Below, piece after piece: positions 28,473-36,996 of a stretch of DNA of 64,000 nucleotides. The notes under the pieces were generated by a model. That model worked only from the letters and a program-made list of their open reading frames with translations, did no database searches and was not told the origin of the DNA. Origin of the DNA: Wielerella bovis (GTDB taxonomy: Bacteria > Pseudomonadota > Gammaproteobacteria > Burkholderiales > Neisseriaceae); the NCBI RefSeq assembly GCF_022354465.1, contig NZ_CP092361.1:1674001-1738000 (forward strand), written 5' to 3'. Position 1 is the stretch's first letter; every line of letters starts with the position of its first letter. Both the position numbers and the translations under genes were made by a program.

Positions 28473-29127
28473 AATAGTGTAGTAGGTAAAATTGGAGGGA
28501 TTGGGTCATCATACCAAGCGCAGGGTGGGCACTTGTTGCCCACGAAGTTCAATGATATGTACTAAAGTCATATTTCAACATGAATATTTCATTTCAGGCT
28601 GCCTGAAAAATAAAATGATGTAATGTGCACAAAACTGCGTGGGCAACGAGTGTCCACTCTACGCTTACTGTCTCATTTCCCCATCATCTACGCTTGTTTT
28701 TTCAGGCTGCCTATCAACATCTATTCTTATTTTCAGCATATTACTCCCATTATCTTGCTGATGATATTTGATTTTTCTCAATCAACTTTGTTTCTTAATT
28801 GCATTATTTCATTATTTAATGATTTTATTTATGGATTGATTCATAGGCTTATTGATAAAGTTTCAGGCAGCCTGAAATTTACAAATATCTCTCTAAACAA
28901 TCTAAAAACACAGCCTAAAAACACAGGAAATCCATTCTAGTGTTGCTATTTTTTAACTCGTTTAAATGCAATCATTTCGTAGATTGTTTCTTTCTCTACA
29001 TTTTTTTGATTCTCCGGCTGCCTATTCTGTGTTCTCACGATATAATCTTTGTGTGGATGTGTTCTATTTTGTTTGTATTTGTTGCTTTTTATTGCATTTG
29101 TTTTTTTCTTTGTTTATCTAAATCACT
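28473..29127. other. Long non-coding gap between divergent island genes
   Basis: This 655-base AT-rich stretch separates the minus-strand RTX cluster from plus-strand hlyD. It holds two GTGGGCA dyads (28525-28543 and 28639-28657), several DUS copies and a TATAAT at 29041-29046, 82 bases before hlyD. The short open frames here are low-complexity and not supported. No HlyB-like sequence is found, although an RTX exporter ATPase is normally expected beside hlyD. Confidence 0.6.
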
Positions 29128-30558
29128 ATGTTATTTTTCCAAGCTCTAAAAGATTTTTTCTCTCGCTATGCAACGGTTTGGCGCAATGTTTGGTCTATTC
29201 GCGACCAACTTGACCCGCCTGTTCGTAGTGCTGATGAACGTGCTTTTTTGCCTGCACATTTGGAATTGACTGAAACGCCATTATCTGCCGCTCCTAAATG
29301 GACTGCGCGTTTGATTATGATTTTTGCGGTATTGGCGTTGTTGTGGTCGTGGTTTGGACAGATTGATATTGTGGCGACTGCGCAAGGTAAAACTTCCTTA
29401 GGGGAACGTAGCAAAACCATTCAGCCATTGGAAACAGCGGTGGTTAAGGCGGTGCATGTGCGCGATGGGCAACAGGTTAAACAGGGTGATGTGTTGGTGG
29501 AATTAAATGCGGTGGGTTCAGATAGTGATGTAACACAATCGGAACAGGCTTTTCAGGCTGCTTTATTATCTAAATTGCGTTATGAGGCGGTTTTAACGGC
29601 ATTGGATTCTCGGTCGGTGCCGCATATTGATGTGGCTGCGGCTAAGCAGTTGGGGTTGGCAGAAGTGGAGATTCAATCGGCGCAGGTTTTGGCACAAAAT
29701 CAGTATCAAGCGTGGGCAATGCAAGATGCGCAATTGCAATCAGCATTGCGTGGTCATCAAGCAGAATTGCAATCTGCACAGGCTCAGGAGCAGAAATTGG
29801 TGTCGGTCGGGGTGATTGAGAGGCAGAAAACGTTGGATTATCGTAAGTTGAAGGCAGATAATTTTATTTCTGAACATGCGTATTTGGAACAGGAAAGTAA
29901 GTCGGTCAGTAATCAAAATGATTTGAAGAGTACGCGCAGTCAAATTCAGCAAATTCAGGCTGCTATTATGCAGGCGGAACAAAACCGAACGTTGAATACG
30001 CAAAATTTAAAACGTGATACTTTGGATGCTTTACGCCAAGCGAATGAGCAAATTGACCAATATCGTGGACAAACGGAACGTGCAAAACAACGGCAACAGT
30101 TGATGACTTTGCAATCTCCTGTTGATGGAACGGTACAGGAATTGGCTACTTATACCATTGGTGGTGTGGTGCAAGTGGCGCAGAAGATTATGGTTGTGGT
30201 TCCCAATGATGAACGTATGGAAGTAGAAGCATTGGTGTTGAACAAAGATATTGGTTTTGTGAATGCTGGGCAAGAAGCGGTGGTTAAAATTGAGAGTTTT
30301 CCTTATACGCGCTATGGTTATTTGACTGGTAAAGTCAAAAGTGTCAGTCATGATGCAATGACACACGAACAACTGGGTTTGGTTTATAGTGCAATTATTG
30401 CATTAGATAAAACGGATTTGCAAATTGATGGTAAAACTGTAAATTTAACGGCTGGTATGAATGTCAGCGCAGAAATCAAAACAGGGCAACGCCGAGTATT
30501 GGATTATTTGTTGAGTCCATTGCAAACTAAAGTAGATGAAAGTTTCAGGGAGCGTTGA
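29128..30558 (+). CDS. HlyD family type I secretion membrane-fusion protein
   Basis: A 476-residue periplasmic adaptor linking an inner-membrane ABC exporter to a TolC channel. It has a cytoplasmic N-terminus (about 60 residues), one transmembrane helix (LIMIFAVLALLWSWFG, about 62-80), a lipoyl-like half motif VKAVHVRDGQQVKQGDVLVELN, long coiled-coil arms rich in Gln/Ala (about 150-330), the second lipoyl half (LMTLQSPVDGTVQEL) and a C-terminal beta-barrel (AVVKIESFPYTRYGYLTG). This is the HlyD/LktD organisation. The ABC ATPase (HlyB) is absent from the window. The RTX lipase on the other strand is the obvious cargo candidate. Confidence 0.92.
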   Translation: MLFFQALKDFFSRYATVWRNVWSIRDQLDPPVRSADERAFLPAHLELTETPLSAAPKWTARLIMIFAVLALLWSWFGQIDIVATAQGKTSLGERSKTIQPLETAVVKAVHVRDGQQVKQGDVLVELNAVGSDSDVTQSEQAFQAALLSKLRYEAVLTALDSRSVPHIDVAAAKQLGLAEVEIQSAQVLAQNQYQAWAMQDAQLQSALRGHQAELQSAQAQEQKLVSVGVIERQKTLDYRKLKADNFISEHAYLEQESKSVSNQNDLKSTRSQIQQIQAAIMQAEQNRTLNTQNLKRDTLDALRQANEQIDQYRGQTERAKQRQQLMTLQSPVDGTVQELATYTIGGVVQVAQKIMVVVPNDERMEVEALVLNKDIGFVNAGQEAVVKIESFPYTRYGYLTGKVKSVSHDAMTHEQLGLVYSAIIALDKTDLQIDGKTVNLTAGMNVSAEIKTGQRRVLDYLLSPLQTKVDESFRER

Positions 30559-30666
30559 TGATTTGAGGAAAATCTTAAATTGTAACATTCTGAAAAAATG
30601 ACTATTTAACCTATTTTAAGGTAGCCTGAATTGGATTCAGGCTACTTTTGTGATAAAGGAATGATG

Positions 30667-32013
30667 ATGAAGATAAATCCATCCATCAAATATATGGGCT
30701 ATTCATTTACTAAACTGTTATTACTGAGTAGTTTATGGATGGCAACAGAGAGTCATGCTTTCACGCTGTCTGAAGCATGGGAATCGGCTAAACAATATTC
30801 TGCTGATTATAAAATGGCGTATTTTCAACGCGAAGCCAGTATGGAACAAGAACAGCAAGCAAAATCCGCCTTTTTGCCTCATGTGTATGCTAATGCAAGT
30901 TATCAACGTCAATTGCCGTCTATTTCTTCTACTCGTGAAACACAGGGTTGGAATGTACAACTGAATCAAACTTTATTTGATGCCAGCAAAATGGCGCAAT
31001 ATCGTCAAAGTCAATATAACAGTGATGTTGCGCGACAACGGTTTAATAGTGCTACAGAAGAATTATTATTGAAGGTAAGCGAACTTTATTTTAATTTACT
31101 CTTAATCAAGGAAACTATTGCGGTTCATGCTGCTGAAAAACAGGCTTATGAGCAACAATTAAAACAAGCTCAAGAAATGTTTAAACGTGGTTCGGCTACG
31201 GTCATCGATATTCATGAAGCACAGGCAGGATATGATAATGCATTGGCGCAAGAAATATCTGCTCTTACTGAAAAACAAATCTTGGAAAATCAATTGAATA
31301 GCTATACTGGTTTAAATAGCCAACAGATTTCACCTATAGACACTCAAAACTTGATTGGGCGTTATTTACCTCACTTTCAGCAATATAGTTTAGCTAAATG
31401 GCAAGAAATTGCGTTGCAAAATAATCATGAATATCAGATGAATCAGTTGGTACTTAAAAGTAGTGACGAGGCTGTTCGCATGGCGAGAAAAGGACGTTTA
31501 CCAACAATGAATGCTCAATTAGGTTATCAGGATAATGTATATACATCTGCTCATCAAAATAGTGATTATCGCCATCGTGGTAAAGGGTTCACTGCCTCAC
31601 TTCAATTAAGTATTCCACTTTATACGGGTGGAGAACTCAGTAGTAAGATTCGTGAAGCTAGTTTGGAATATGAAGTGGCGCAAGCTCAATTGCTGGCAAC
31701 TGAACGTCAAATCATGCTGGCTGTGCGGCAGGCTTATACTGAGGGTGATGCGTTGCGTTATCAGATTATGGCGCAAGAGAGGGCACTTAAAAGTAATCAA
31801 TTAAAACTTAAATCCACTCAAACTGGTCAACAATATGGCATGCGCAATCGTTTAGAAGTGATTCAAGCTAGACAAGAAGTGGCTAAAGTAGAACAGCAAT
31901 TGATGCGGGTGCAATATCGCTTTTTAATGGCTTATCTGACGTTGATTAAAGAAAGTGGTTTGGGTTTAGAGAATATTTGGCGAAAGCATGAAAATATTAT
32001 TAATTCAAAATAA
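30667..32013 (+). CDS. TolC-family outer membrane efflux/secretion protein
   Basis: A 448-residue TolC-type channel. Signal peptide ends about ...TESHA before FTLSEAWESA; the two pseudo-repeats with long helices and beta strands are visible (RQSQYNSDVARQRFNSATEE and LEVIQARQEVAKVEQQLM). ATG 30667, the third of three consecutive ATG codons, is chosen because AAAGGA stands six bases upstream; an in-frame TTG at 30631 would include a degenerate DUS. It lies 108 bases after hlyD, separated by a degenerate DUS stem, and probably forms the outer part of the same type I secretion system. Confidence 0.9.
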   Translation: MKINPSIKYMGYSFTKLLLLSSLWMATESHAFTLSEAWESAKQYSADYKMAYFQREASMEQEQQAKSAFLPHVYANASYQRQLPSISSTRETQGWNVQLNQTLFDASKMAQYRQSQYNSDVARQRFNSATEELLLKVSELYFNLLLIKETIAVHAAEKQAYEQQLKQAQEMFKRGSATVIDIHEAQAGYDNALAQEISALTEKQILENQLNSYTGLNSQQISPIDTQNLIGRYLPHFQQYSLAKWQEIALQNNHEYQMNQLVLKSSDEAVRMARKGRLPTMNAQLGYQDNVYTSAHQNSDYRHRGKGFTASLQLSIPLYTGGELSSKIREASLEYEVAQAQLLATERQIMLAVRQAYTEGDALRYQIMAQERALKSNQLKLKSTQTGQQYGMRNRLEVIQARQEVAKVEQQLMRVQYRFLMAYLTLIKESGLGLENIWRKHENIINSK

Positions 32014-32060
32014 AACCGTACAGAAAAGTTGTTTCAGGTTGTCTTTAATGACTACTTAAC

Positions 32061-32348
32061 ACCATGTAAGACTTCTTAAAAGAGTATAGCTAAGTTCCAA
32101 AAAGTGGTAATAGCTAGGCATATTGGGAAAGTTGTGTTACTAAATGGATTTAACTTGCCAGTGGTAATAAGTTTTGAAATCACGCATGAGATATCTATAA
32201 AAAGCTATCAGTACGGTCACAATTTCTGAAGTACATAATACACAACTCAATCGATTACGTATTTTTTAATCAATTTGCTATTGAGTTTAGATTCAAGTTC
32301 TTTGCAAAAATCACCAATTTGGCAGAAAAGTGCAGTAAGATAATCCAT
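32061..32348 (-). pseudogene. IS982-family transposase relic (5' part)
   Basis: Reading the minus strand from ATG 32348 gives MDYLTALFCQIGDFCKELES and a stop; the next frame continues CTSEIVTVLIAFYRYLMRDF, and after two stop codons HNFPNMPSYYHFLELSYTLL. These match the N-terminal third of IS982-family transposases, which begin with LTxLFCxIDDFC and contain the SEIVT and FPxxPSYxxF blocks. At least one frameshift and two stops are present, and the catalytic C-terminal part is missing. The remaining part of the gap upstream holds no gene. Confidence 0.75.
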
Positions 32349-32516
32349 GTTAAAGGGCTTTCATGATGTTCACTTGTATGGAAACAATAAATATATTATC
32401 ACGTTTGCCCTTTAAGCTCTGTATGATATTTCTTATCCCAAGTTCTCGTTATTTAACATATTTATAGTCAATTCAAAATAAAATAGTACAATACCCTATT
32501 TTCTAGGATTTAAAAA

Positions 32517-32858
32517 ATGGCACATTCAACTGAACTGCGAAATAAAGCATTAAATTATTATGAACAATGCAAAAATATCAGTAAAGTTGCCCAAGCTTAC
32601 CAAATATCCAGAAATACTCTCTACCTATGGATACGCTTAAAAGAACAAACAGGCAGCTTAAATCATCAAGTAAAGGGACAAAATGCCAATAAATTAAACA
32701 GTCAAAAATTGGCTGAATATGTGCAACAACACCCTGATGCTTATTTATATGAAATAGCTGAACATTTTCATTGTTCAAAATCAGCCATTTTTTATGCACT
32801 CAAAAGAATGGGTATCACGCGTAAAAAAAGACCACCACATACAAAGAACAAGACCTAA
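32517..32858 (+). CDS. IS630-family transposase OrfA
   Basis: A 113-residue N-terminal DNA-binding half of an IS630 transposase: helix-turn-helix VAQAYQISRNTLYLWIR and a second one HFHCSKSAIFYALKRMGI. Near its end an A7G slippery run (32823-32830) permits a -1 shift into the orfB frame, giving RKKKTTTYKEQDLNKVKHYL, the classic IS630 junction. The start is 54 bases inside the left end. Confidence 0.85.
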   Translation: MAHSTELRNKALNYYEQCKNISKVAQAYQISRNTLYLWIRLKEQTGSLNHQVKGQNANKLNSQKLAEYVQQHPDAYLYEIAEHFHCSKSAIFYALKRMGITRKKRPPHTKNKT

Positions 32859-33359
32859 ATAAAGTAAAGCATTATTTAAATCAACTGGCTGAATTTTTTG
32901 ATTATCAGCATGTTTATTTGGATGAAACAGGATTTGATACTTACTTGTTTCGTCCTTATGCGCGTAGTCCAAAGGGACAGGTCATCAAAGCCCAAATCAG
33001 TGGTAAAAAGTACCAACGTTTATCGCTTGTTGCCGCACAAATCGGCAATAAACTGATTGCACCGATGATTTATCAAAACACAATGACCAGTGCTTTTTTT
33101 GAAACATGGTTTGAGCAATGTTACCTGTAGAAATAAGAAATCTGTCATTATTTTAGATAATGCACGATTTCATCGTATGGGTATTTTGCGTGAAATGGCG
33201 CACAAATGGGGGCATAAAATTTTGCCGCTTGCGCCTTATTCACCAGAGCTTAATCCCATAGAACAAACATGGGCAAACATTAAGAGATATATGCGAACCA
33301 TGTTACCTTGTGGAAGGCATTTTACTGATACGTTAGTGTCCTATTCTTATTTTAACTGA
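32822..33359 (+). pseudogene. IS630-family transposase OrfB, frameshifted
   Basis: The catalytic half begins in the -1 frame (KEQDLNKVKHYLNQLAEFFD) and shows VYLDETGFDTY with the first Asp. It ends early at TAG 33128-33130. After a frameshift the sequence resumes as SVIILDNARFH and ELNPIEQTWANIKRYM, giving DD(34)E spacing between the second Asp and Glu. The last residues run into the right terminal repeat. One indel breaks it, so the copy should be inactive. Confidence 0.85.
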
Positions 33360-33486
33360 CTATAATTGGATTTTCAGACTGCCTGAAACCACAAAAAACA
33401 TAGGGAGCATATCATGCACCATTTTCAACCATTTGGTGCGTGATACGCACCCTACATTTTCGTGTGCATTTCCCAGTCTAATTTTT

Positions 33487-34845
33487 TTAAGCAAGCAATG
33501 CCGCGACTACATCTTCCATTTTCATAAAGCGCGAACCTTTAACCAACACACAGGCATTTTCAGGCAAATCATGTTCAAAAACTTGAATTAACGGGTCTTT
33601 ATCCGCAAACCACAAACCGTTACCGCCAAAGGCTTCCGCCGCGTGGGCGCAGTTGTCGCCGACAAAATACGCGCTTTCAATCCCCAATTCACGCGCATAC
33701 GCGCCGATTTCAGCGTGCATTTGCGCGGCTTCCGTTTCACCCAATTCGCCCATGTCGCCCATCACAAACACGCGCGGTGCGGACATTTGCGCCAACACAT
33801 TGAGCGCGGCTTTCATGCTGTCGGGATTGGCGTTGTAGGTGTCGTCCAAAATCGTGCTGTTGCGCTTGCCCTGTTTCGCCTGCAAACGTCCTTTAATATT
33901 CGAAAAATTCGCCAAACCTGCGGCAACTTCGCCCAATTTCACACCAGCCAACACCGCTAAACTCGCCGCCGCACACGCATTGGCAATATTGTGTGCGCCT
34001 GCGACTGGCAAAGCGATTTGTACGCGTTCATCGCCAAAAACCACGTCAAATTGGCTATTTAATGGCTGTAAAACCACATTTTCCGCATGAAAATCGCCCG
34101 AATTCAAACCAAACGTTTTTTGTGAAAACGCGGTGCAGGCTGCCTGAAAAATCGGCAAATTCGCGTCTTCGGCTGGCAAAATGGCGATGCCGTTTTCAGG
34201 GCTTAATCCTTGATAAATTTCGCTTTTGGCGCGCGCGATGTCGTCCACACCATCAAAACCGCAACCGATGTGCGCGCGCATGGCATTGTTTACCAAAGCA
34301 ATATTCGGTCGCGCGATTTGTGTCAATTCAGCAAGTTCGCCAAAATGGTTCATGCCCATTTCAATGACGGCATAACGATGATTTTCTCGTAAATTCAACA
34401 AGGTAAGTGGCAAACCGATGTGATTGTTGAAATTGCCTACGGTTGCCAAAATCGCGTCATCGCCAAAACGGTGGCGCAAAATGGTCGCCAGCATTTCTTT
34501 GACTGTGGTTTTGCCACTTGAACCCGTGATGCCGAATACAAACGGGTTGATTTCATCGCGCCATTTGGCGGCAATTTTTTGCAATGCGGTCAAGGTGTTG
34601 TCCACTTTCAGGCAGCCTGAAACGTCCGCCAAATCATCGCGCGACACCAACGCCCACGCGCCTTTTTCCAAAACTTGGGGGACAAAATCGTGGGCATCGT
34701 GGTTTTCGCCAATCAGCGCGACAAACAAATCGCCCACTTGGGCTTGGCGGCTGTCGGTAATCACGCGCTGAAAAATGGGATTATCTTGATTTCGTGGGAG
34801 ATTTAAGGTTTCACAAATAAAGTTTAAAGTGATATTGTTCATCAT
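33487..34845 (-). CDS. murF: UDP-N-acetylmuramoyl-tripeptide-D-alanyl-D-alanine ligase
   Basis: A 452-residue MurF that adds D-Ala-D-Ala to UDP-MurNAc-tripeptide. ATP-binding VFGITGSSGKTTVKEMLAT (about 105-123), ATVGNFNNHIGLPLTLL, IEMGMNHFGEL, the carbamylated-lysine region ARAKSEI, and the C-terminal LDDTYNANPDSMKAAL and VMGDMGELG blocks are all present. Its ATG overlaps the stop of an upstream HEPN-like pseudogene. In an uninterrupted dcw cluster it would lie directly between murE and mraY. Confidence 0.96.
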   Translation of the reverse strand: MMNNITLNFICETLNLPRNQDNPIFQRVITDSRQAQVGDLFVALIGENHDAHDFVPQVLEKGAWALVSRDDLADVSGCLKVDNTLTALQKIAAKWRDEINPFVFGITGSSGKTTVKEMLATILRHRFGDDAILATVGNFNNHIGLPLTLLNLRENHRYAVIEMGMNHFGELAELTQIARPNIALVNNAMRAHIGCGFDGVDDIARAKSEIYQGLSPENGIAILPAEDANLPIFQAACTAFSQKTFGLNSGDFHAENVVLQPLNSQFDVVFGDERVQIALPVAGAHNIANACAAASLAVLAGVKLGEVAAGLANFSNIKGRLQAKQGKRNSTILDDTYNANPDSMKAALNVLAQMSAPRVFVMGDMGELGETEAAQMHAEIGAYARELGIESAYFVGDNCAHAAEAFGGNGLWFADKDPLIQVFEHDLPENACVLVKGSRFMKMEDVVAALLA

Positions 34846-35580
34846 ATTGTTTGATTCCTGTGTTTTGCTAATTCAATTTGCTCTTTTATCCATGATGGAG
34901 GATAAATTTGATAGCGTACGTTATAGATACTTTCTAATTCAAATTCTAAATCTACTAATTCAGCATTGAGTTTTTTCGCAGTTTGTTGAAGTAAATCAGC
35001 AACCTTATTCCATGCAGATGCTGCTAATTCCGTTAATTCACTATTCGGAAATTTATCTAAATCTCCATATTCTTTCAACGCAGGTATATTCACCAGAACC
35101 ATCATCTTCTTGATATAAAATACCTAAAAAATCACCATCTTCATCATTAATGGAAAAATTAATATACTTCAAAATCGCCATCTCACTATCTTCACTAGGA
35201 TTAGCAGGCAAACTCATACCTAGCTTAAGCCCTTTCCCACGAGTAAAGCCAACAGCAACTTGACTGTTAGGTATTAACATTTCTTTATGCACAATATCAT
35301 TTCTTTTGTCTTTACAAAAACCAATTAATTCATCATTTTGAAATAAGTAAGACCTTTCTTTTTTAAACCAATCATTCACTTCTTTATTATTTTGAATTTA
35401 CATTTGTAATATCTGTGGTATTTCAACTAATGTTCGTAAAAAAGAATTTAGTGACCAACGAAATTTATCGGAATAGTGATAGTTAGCTTCCATTAAACGA
35501 ATATAAAAGGCTGCTTCATTCAATCTATCTAATGCAGGATAAATCAAATTTAATATTTGATAATTTTGACAATTTTTCAT
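34842..35580 (-). pseudogene. Degraded HEPN-like gene (stop plus frameshift)
   Basis: One ancestral gene of about 245 codons can be read from ATG 35580 (MKNCQNYQILNLIYPALDRL), preceded by AAGGAT. An in-frame TAA at 35398-35400 interrupts it; the same frame continues NNKEVNDWFKKERSYLFQND to about 35090, where a frameshift moves reading to KEYGDLDKFPNSELTELAAS and on to the TGA at 34842. The KRNDIVHK segment contains an R-x4-H motif like that of HEPN ribonucleases. Family membership is tentative. It follows the phd/vapC pair and overlaps the murF start by four bases. Confidence 0.6.
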
Positions 35581-35645
35581 ATTTAAATCCTTATTTCAGG
35601 CTGCCTGAAAACACGTACAGTGAAGTTTCTACAAAACTAAAATAT

Positions 35646-36050
35646 TTACGGACGAATATCCACAATCAAATCAGACTGGTACTGCAAAATCTCCGTATCC
35701 GCCGTGAGCAAATTCAGTTTTTCGCTGTGCGCTTGGGCAATCAATAAGCGGTCAAACGGGTCTTTGTGGATAAGTGGCAAGCGATTAAGCATAAGAATAT
35801 GATTAATATGAATATCCAGTAAATGAATGCCGACTTTTTGCATGTTTTTCAGCATTTCTTCGGCTTGGTAGGGAAAATCGGGTTTGTTCAACGCGGCTTT
35901 GAGCGTAATTTCCCAAATGCTCGCTGGACTGACAAAAAATTGATTTTGTTGGCGATTTTCCAATACCGAAATGATTTCAGACGAAAATTTTTCTCTGCGA
36001 TTGTCCGCCAACCACAATAAAACATGGGTGTCCAATAGGTATTTATTCAT
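35646..36050 (-). CDS. PIN-domain toxin (VapC-like)
   Basis: A 134-residue PIN-domain ribonuclease, likely the toxin of a type II toxin-antitoxin pair. Acidic active-site residues: Asp in YLLDTHVLLWLAD, Glu in ASIWEITLK, Asp in HKDPFDRLLIAQA and Asp in LTADTE. ATG 36050 is chosen over an upstream ATG, because it overlaps the antitoxin stop by eight bases (ATGAATAA) and starts the PIN domain. The variant LLDTHVLLW is typical of toxins paired with Phd/YefM antitoxins. Confidence 0.9.
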   Translation of the reverse strand: MNKYLLDTHVLLWLADNRREKFSSEIISVLENRQQNQFFVSPASIWEITLKAALNKPDFPYQAEEMLKNMQKVGIHLLDIHINHILMLNRLPLIHKDPFDRLLIAQAHSEKLNLLTADTEILQYQSDLIVDIRP

Positions 36051-36339
36051 GCGTTTCCCCTGCGAACAGTTGTTCAATCAAATGGGGATTTTTTTCATCA
36101 AATTCATCAATGATTTGCGATAATTTTGCGGTCTCGTCCGATTGCATAAAACCAAACAAAGACGGCGTATCGGGCGCGACTTCAATCGGCATAATCTGCA
36201 CTTGTGGTTTCCCTGCTTTGGCGATAATCACGGGTTTGCCGTAGGTTTTGACTTCTTCCACAATGCGCGATAAATGCGTTTTGGCTTCGTGAATATTGAT
36301 GATTTCGGGCGGAGGGCTGACAAATTGGCTTTGGGACAT
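36043..36339 (-). CDS. Phd/YefM-family antitoxin
   Basis: A 98-residue antitoxin with a Phd/YefM N-terminal domain: INIHEAKTHLSRIVEEVKTYGKPVIIAKAGKPQVQIMP is the family core, and a flexible acidic C-terminus (QIIDEFDEKNPHLIEQLF) should wrap the toxin. A GGAGC ribosome-binding site lies upstream. Co-translated with the PIN toxin; such antitoxins normally bind their own promoter. Confidence 0.9.
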   Translation of the reverse strand: MSQSQFVSPPPEIINIHEAKTHLSRIVEEVKTYGKPVIIAKAGKPQVQIMPIEVAPDTPSLFGFMQSDETAKLSQIIDEFDEKNPHLIEQLFAGETHE

Positions 36340-36419
36340 GGTTTTGCTCCATCTTTTTAAGTTTGACTAAACAGGTTTAGTTTAGTTAATATCATTGGAA
36401 AAAACAAGTGAGAAAATGT

Positions 36420-36456
36420 TTTCAGGCTGCCTTTTACAAAACAAGGCAGCCTGAAA
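36420..36456 (-). terminator. DUS-pair terminator after the PtuB-linked membrane protein
   Basis: Perfect inverted 14-base DUS arms (36420-36433 and 36443-36456). The stop codon of the upstream membrane protein falls in the loop, so the last codons of that gene are encoded by one DUS arm. Confidence 0.7.
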
Positions 36457-36985
36457 GCCTACTTAACGCATTTTTTTTCGCAAAAAATACGACCACAATG
36501 CTTTTGCAAAATACCATACCAACCCAATCAGCAACCAAAAAAAACACCGCCGTAAACACCGTGCCAATGCTGTAAACCACTTGAAACATCATGGGTTCAA
36601 CGCGATTGTCTGCCGTCATCCGATAGCGTGTTTGCAAAACTGCCGTATCCAAATCCAGATACAATTCAAATATATCAGGCTCAATGGACGTGAGTTTGTA
36701 GTAGAAATCGCCACGTTGTCCGTGTTCAATGGCGGTGCGTTGCAAATGCCAATCGTGGCGTTCAGCAAATTGCGTTAATTTGACAGAATATATTTCGCCC
36801 TGCTCCATCACCGCCAAAACGCGAAACCGTTCATCAAGCACATCGCCACGTTGATAATGAATGGTGGATAAATGCGATTGCCACACCATCAAGCCTTTTA
36901 GCAGCAAAAGCCAAAACGCCAATTTCAATACAAATCTCAATAAATCAATTATTAAAGTGGTGAGAAAAATACGCGATTTTTTCAT
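36434..36985 (-). CDS. Hypothetical membrane protein downstream of ptuB
   Basis: A 183-residue protein with an N-terminal hydrophobic helix (about residues 6-33), a soluble middle (HYQRGDVLDERFRVLAVME, then beta-like sequence) and a C-terminal hydrophobic stretch (about 135-168). Start ATG 36985 (MKKSRIF) is preferred over 37024, which would begin inside ptuB. It begins 12 bases after the ptuB stop. Not recognised. It may be an extra component of the defence operon or an unrelated passenger. Confidence 0.6.
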   Translation of the reverse strand: MKKSRIFLTTLIIDLLRFVLKLAFWLLLLKGLMVWQSHLSTIHYQRGDVLDERFRVLAVMEQGEIYSVKLTQFAERHDWHLQRTAIEHGQRGDFYYKLTSIEPDIFELYLDLDTAVLQTRYRMTADNRVEPMMFQVVYSIGTVFTAVFFLVADWVGMVFCKSIVVVFFAKKNALSRLSGCLVL

Positions 36986-36996
36986 GATTTTGACTT

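Larger units (their letters stand above)
32463..33364 (+). mobile_element. IS630-family insertion sequence (inactivated)
   Basis: A 902-base element with imperfect terminal repeats: TATAGTCAATTCAAAATAA at the left and its counterpart (TTATTTTAACTGACTATA) at the right, with TA at both ends as target duplication. It carries orfA and an orfB interrupted by a frameshift near 33125. It lies between tolC and murF in the island. The ends resemble those of one MITE subfamily in this window. Confidence 0.88.

Noticed and set aside
28623..29149. Two plus-strand open frames (105 and 69 codons) before hlyD
   Set aside because: Sequence is AT-rich and repeats DUS and dyad motifs; translations are Phe/Cys/Ile-rich with no domain, and no HlyB resemblance was found.
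32918..33130. Independent gene starting at TTG 32918
   Set aside because: It is the middle of the IS630 OrfB frame, entered by a -1 frameshift from OrfA.
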